Positions 61,312 through 64,000 of a stretch of 64,000 bases of DNA are shown one piece after another. A model generated the notes under the pieces. That model was not told the DNA's origin, ran no database searches, and was given only the letters and a program-made list of their open reading frames with translations. The DNA comes from Streptomyces sp. TRM68416. Its GTDB lineage: Bacteria; Actinomycetota; Actinomycetes; Streptomycetales; Streptomycetaceae. Location: assembly GCF_014596915.1 (NCBI RefSeq), contig NZ_JACVWU010000034.1, positions 1-64,000 on the forward strand. The letters are read 5' to 3'. Position 1 is the stretch's first letter, and the number at the start of each line of letters is the position of its first letter. Both the position numbers and the translations under genes were made by a program.

Positions 61312-62334
61312 TCAGGAAGTGCATGCGAAGCCGGGCACGGACACGACGCCCTCCGCGTCGCGCGACCGGTCCAGGACGAGCTGGGCGAGGGCGATGTCCA
61401 GGGAGCCGAGGCCGAAGGGCGAGTAGACGGCGCGCCGTTCCCGGTCGGGCTTGGCCGCGCCGCGCAGGAAGTCGCCGACGGGGAGGATGCCGTCCCGCTC
61501 CACGGTGCCCTGCTCGACGGCGAGGGCCAGGGAGGTCTTCTCGCGCAGGGCGTGTGCCACGTCGTCGACGACGTGCACGGCGCCTGCCATCGCCTCGGGC
61601 GTCAGGTCGCGCAGGGACATGTGCAGGACGACCGCGTTGTGCTTGAACCAGCGGGATTCGCTCAGGTGCGGCACTACGGCGGTGGTGGCGAACAGCACCA
61701 CGTCGGCGTCCTCCACGGCCTCCCGCAGGGAACCGGCCGCGACCGCGTCCCCGGCCAGACCCGCCGCGAACTGCCCGCTGCGCGCGGCGAAGTCGCGGGC
61801 GCGCTCCTGGTCGACGTCGAACACCACCAGGTGGTCGCAGCTCCAGCCGAGGCCGGCGAACACCTCCAGGGTGGTGCGGGAGATGTAACCGGTGCCGATG
61901 ACCGCGATCCTGGCCGGTGCGCGGTCGCCGGCGCGCAGCGCCTCGGCGCCGACGGCGGCGGACAGCGCGGTGCGGTGGCCGCTGATCTGGGCGCCTTCGA
62001 GGACGGCCGTGGGGAAACCGGTGCGCGGGTCGTTCAGCGCGATCAGCGCGGAGGCGCGGGGCAGTCCGAGGCCGAGGTTCTCGGGGAAGCTGGAGATCCA
62101 CTTCACGCCCATGGCCTCGGACTCGCCGGCGACGTACGCGGGCAGCGCGATGATGCGCTCGCGGCGGGTGTCGTCGGGACGCAGGAACAGGCTGTCGGGG
62201 TTGACCAGTTGTCCCAGCGCCGCCTTGACGTAGATGTCCTCGACGATCTCCTTCGACGCCGTGCCCAAGGACCGCAGCGCTTCGGCGACCGCTGCCGCGG
62301 GAACGATGGTGAGACTGTGGTCGGCGTGATTCAT
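61312..62334 (-). CDS. Ornithine cyclodeaminase/mu-crystallin family dehydrogenase, SbnB-like
   Basis: A 340-residue NAD-binding enzyme. The N-terminal substrate part (RRERIIALPAYVAGE, GVKWISSFPENL, RASALIALNDPRTGFPTAVL) resembles SbnB, which oxidises N-(amino-carboxyethyl)glutamate to give L-2,3-diaminopropionate in siderophore pathways. The Rossmann motif is IAVIGTGYISRTTLEVFAG. The SbnA partner (a cysteine-synthase-like enzyme) is not in the window, so the product may differ. GAGGA precedes the ATG. Metabolic role in this cassette: probably supply of an unusual amino acid or imine reduction. Confidence 0.82.
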   Translation of the reverse strand: MNHADHSLTIVPAAAVAEALRSLGTASKEIVEDIYVKAALGQLVNPDSLFLRPDDTRRERIIALPAYVAGESEAMGVKWISSFPENLGLGLPRASALIALNDPRTGFPTAVLEGAQISGHRTALSAAVGAEALRAGDRAPARIAVIGTGYISRTTLEVFAGLGWSCDHLVVFDVDQERARDFAARSGQFAAGLAGDAVAAGSLREAVEDADVVLFATTAVVPHLSESRWFKHNAVVLHMSLRDLTPEAMAGAVHVVDDVAHALREKTSLALAVEQGTVERDGILPVGDFLRGAAKPDRERRAVYSPFGLGSLDIALAQLVLDRSRDAEGVVSVPGFACTS

Positions 62335-62407
62335 GTGTTCCTCACTGTCGGTGTGGTGTCGGGGCGTTGCCGGTGCGGTGTGCCGGCGGTCGAGGGAATT
62401 AGCCGGG

Positions 62408-62598
62408 CTAGGGCCTGTCCGGCGGATCATGCCGCAGACGCGGGGCCTGGCACGCCCATCTGCCGCGTTGTCGTCGGTTGCCGACGCTCCGCGTCGACGC
62501 CCTCCTCCGCCTTGCAGCTGCACGCACCAGGCCCCGCTCACCGGCATCGATGAGTCACCACCGCTTTCCTGCGACCTGATCCGCCGGACAGGCCCTAG
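62408..62598. mobile_element. MITE-like element with perfect 22-bp terminal inverted repeats
   Basis: A 191-bp element. Ends 62408-62429 and 62577-62598 are perfect 22-bp inverted repeats containing GGGCCTGTCCGGCGGATC, a terminus I recall from many Streptomyces genomes. CTAG at each extremity may be the target site. Internal arms GCGGGGCCTGG (62440-62450) and CCAGGCCCCGC (62527-62537) let it fold on itself. It encodes no protein. It sits between the SbnB-like and DUF2000 genes, and its right end provides the DUF2000 stop codon TAG (62597-62595). Confidence 0.85.
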
Positions 62599-63071
62599 CG
62601 CAGCAGGGAGAACTTCTTGGTGAGCGGGTCGACGACGTCGCGCGGGCCGAAGAGGGCCACGCCGTAGTAGTCGAGTTCGGCCTCCGGCGTCCGCCGCATC
62701 CGCTCCAGCTGGTCGAGGTGGCTGCCGCCGGTCATCTGGGCGGTGAAGTCGGTGCTCAGCAGCCCGGCCGCGGCCGCCTCGCCCCGCAGCCGGCGCAGCC
62801 AGGCGGGGCGTCCCTCCAGTACGACGAGCGAGAGCCCGGAGACGGGCGCATGGCTGCCCGCGTCGGCGTCGGGGAAGTCGAGGAAGGCCATGTGCGGGAG
62901 GAGTTCGGGGCGTTCGGTGGCCGCCTTCGCGAGCAGGCCGAGGCAGAGGTGGCCGGCGGCGTTGGTGGCCACGCCGGGTTCCAGCTTGGCCTTGAGGGCG
63001 ACGACGAACTTGTACTGGGTGTCGACGTCTTCGGGGGCGACGACGAGGCGACCGTTGTGCTGCATGGGCAT
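62595..63071 (-). CDS. DUF2000 family protein (peptidyl-tRNA hydrolase-like fold)
   Basis: A 158-residue protein from the ATG at 63071, 9 nt after AAGGAA; in-frame readings further upstream lack a site. It matches DUF2000 over its length: KFVVALKAKLEPGVATNAAG at the start, HLCLGLLAKA, and the near-constant end YYGVALFGPRDVVDPLTKKF with SLLR. DUF2000 resembles the PTH2 fold; its function is unknown. The stop codon lies in the MITE terminal repeat, so the native 3' end may have been changed, though the C-terminus looks of normal length. It begins 61 bp after paralogue 2. Confidence 0.82.
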   Translation of the reverse strand: MPMQHNGRLVVAPEDVDTQYKFVVALKAKLEPGVATNAAGHLCLGLLAKAATERPELLPHMAFLDFPDADAGSHAPVSGLSLVVLEGRPAWLRRLRGEAAAAGLLSTDFTAQMTGGSHLDQLERMRRTPEAELDYYGVALFGPRDVVDPLTKKFSLLR

Positions 63072-63132
63072 TACCTGTGGTTCCTTTTTCTCGGCACGTA
63101 CGGGACGTGGTGGGTGTAGGGCGCTGCGTGTG

Positions 63133-64000
63133 TCAGGCACTGAGCGAGTAGTCGAGGAAGCGCTGGACCTTCGCCGGGTTGATGCGGTAGCCGGGGCGGC
63201 CCTGGATGACGGCGTCCTGGACGATCTCGTGCTCGGCCGTCTCCCGGAGCGTCTCCTGGCAGACGTGCCGGAACCGGCGCACCGCCTGGGCGATCGCCGA
63301 CGGGGTGCGGTTGACGCGCCGCGCGAGTTCCGCCGCGGACAGGAACGGCACCTCGCCGCCGTCCGGCCGGGTCCGGGTGAACTCCTCGCCGAGCGCGCGC
63401 AGGATGTCGGCGAGCGGGCGCGGGGTGCTGTCGTACAAGGTGACGCCTTCCAGGGAGAGCAGGGGGCCGTAGAGCACGAACTCGAACCGGTCGGCCTCCG
63501 GCAGGGGTGTGTCGCCGAGCCCGGGGCCGGGGAACTCGGGCGCCAGGTGGGCGGGGCGCAGTCCCCGGTAGGTGCCGAGTTGCCAGGGGAACTCGGTGCC
63601 CTGCGGCACCTGGAGGTAGCGGGCGGCGGCCTGCACCAGTTCCGGTACGACGGGACGCAGTTCCTGCAGATAGCGGCTGACCCATTCGACGGCGCCGTTG
63701 CGGCCGTGCAGCCGGGCCTGCAGGAGGGCCGCGTCCAGCAGGACGGTGGCGGCGCAGGTGGGCAGACCCGCGTAGGTGAACCGGTCGTGCAGCGTGGTCG
63801 CGGTGTCGATCAGATGACGTGGCTTGACCCGGATCCGGTACGTGCGCAGCATCCGGTGCCAGCACTCGTAGGCGGTGAGGTGGGGGTTCCAGGGGTGCCG
63901 GCCGTCGGTGTAGCGGTCGGCCAGGCGCAGGAAGATCTTCGGGTACGGCGAGGTCTGGAAGGTGGACCAGCCGCAGGTGAAGACGTCGAGCGCCGCGTCG
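63133..64000 (-). CDS. Regulator-like protein paralogue 2 (partial, 5' end beyond window)
   Basis: The last 288 codons of a gene that runs off the right edge. An internal ATG at 63852 is not the start: the frame is open to 64000 and its translation (DAALDVFTCGWSTFQTSPYP, KIFLRLADRY) aligns with DAALDIFSFGWATYQQSPYP in paralogue 1. The C-terminal module FLSAAELARRVNRTPSAIAQ, AVRRFRHVCQETL and VQDAVIQGRPGYRINP is shared. It lies directly upstream of DUF2000 and the cassette, so it may be its first gene. Roughly 300 residues are missing. Confidence 0.75.
   Translation of the reverse strand, partial: DAALDVFTCGWSTFQTSPYPKIFLRLADRYTDGRHPWNPHLTAYECWHRMLRTYRIRVKPRHLIDTATTLHDRFTYAGLPTCAATVLLDAALLQARLHGRNGAVEWVSRYLQELRPVVPELVQAAARYLQVPQGTEFPWQLGTYRGLRPAHLAPEFPGPGLGDTPLPEADRFEFVLYGPLLSLEGVTLYDSTPRPLADILRALGEEFTRTRPDGGEVPFLSAAELARRVNRTPSAIAQAVRRFRHVCQETLRETAEHEIVQDAVIQGRPGYRINPAKVQRFLDYSLSA

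Noticed and set aside
63133..63852. Complete 239-residue gene starting at 63852
   Set aside because: The frame stays open to the window edge and aligns upstream of that ATG with paralogue 1, so the gene is truncated by the window rather than starting there.

Overview
The window is high-GC actinobacterial DNA of Streptomyces type. Support comes from very strong third-position G/C bias, many GTG/TTG starts with GGAGG-like sites, ATGA/GTGA stop-start overlaps, an ECF41 sigma factor, a DUF5999 protein, an ATP-grasp RiPP pair of the type common in Streptomyces, and a short inverted-repeat element of the kind scattered through Streptomyces genomes. I see no tRNA, rRNA, CRISPR array or intact transposase. 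It reads as chromosomal, mostly accessory metabolism.

Layout. 1-6.0 kb: a lipoprotein, a GlxA-type AraC regulator divergent from a quinone-oxidoreductase-like MDR protein, then an alcohol dehydrogenase/aldehyde dehydrogenase pair divergent from a MarR regulator with two perfect palindromic operators. 6.2-8.9 kb: a STAS protein, an extra EF-Tu gene and a divergent PRPP synthetase. 9.1-11.9 kb: DUF4230 and VanZ-like proteins and a minimal graspetide cluster (tgmA precursor, tgmB ATP-grasp ligase). 12-17 kb: topoisomerase IB coupled to an SDR, an HhH-PHP hydrolase, a HAD phosphatase, a strongly structured RNA region with an intrinsic terminator, and an epimerase-like SDR. 17-26 kb: a 53-bp tandem repeat, a kinase-fold protein, ECF41, a frameshifted DUF3626 gene, an FBP/FusB-like protein, a FUSC/ArAE exporter, a lactonase, and an iron-box-controlled DUF2470 gene. 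26-34.5 kb: TetR plus a CYP102-like P450, an IS110 relic, a Gmad2-LysM protein, a large secreted subtilase, a cysteine-rich pentapeptide-repeat protein and DUF5999.

34.6-52.4 kb is the best understood block, an L-rhamnose regulon. A secreted BNR-propeller enzyme probably frees rhamnose from glycans. The RhaS-RhaT-RhaP-RhaQ ABC importer and RhaM mutarotase bring it in. The divergent operon RhaI, RhaEW and RhaB converts it to DHAP and L-lactate. LutABC directly downstream oxidises the lactate to pyruvate. A LacI regulator and LacI-like palindromes at both divergent promoters suggest one switch. A membrane protein and a FtsX-type ABC exporter follow.

55.9-64 kb is the most intriguing part. Two paralogous large proteins with a C-terminal helix-turn-helix-like domain (the second cut by the window edge) flank a leftward cassette: DUF2000, SbnB/ornithine-cyclodeaminase-like dehydrogenase, MetK, AdoK-like adenosine kinase and MetF. 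This looks like a methyl-cycle supply cassette attached to an unidentified pathway that continues beyond 64000. A 191-bp MITE-like element with perfect 22-bp ends sits inside it and supplies the stop codon of the DUF2000 gene.
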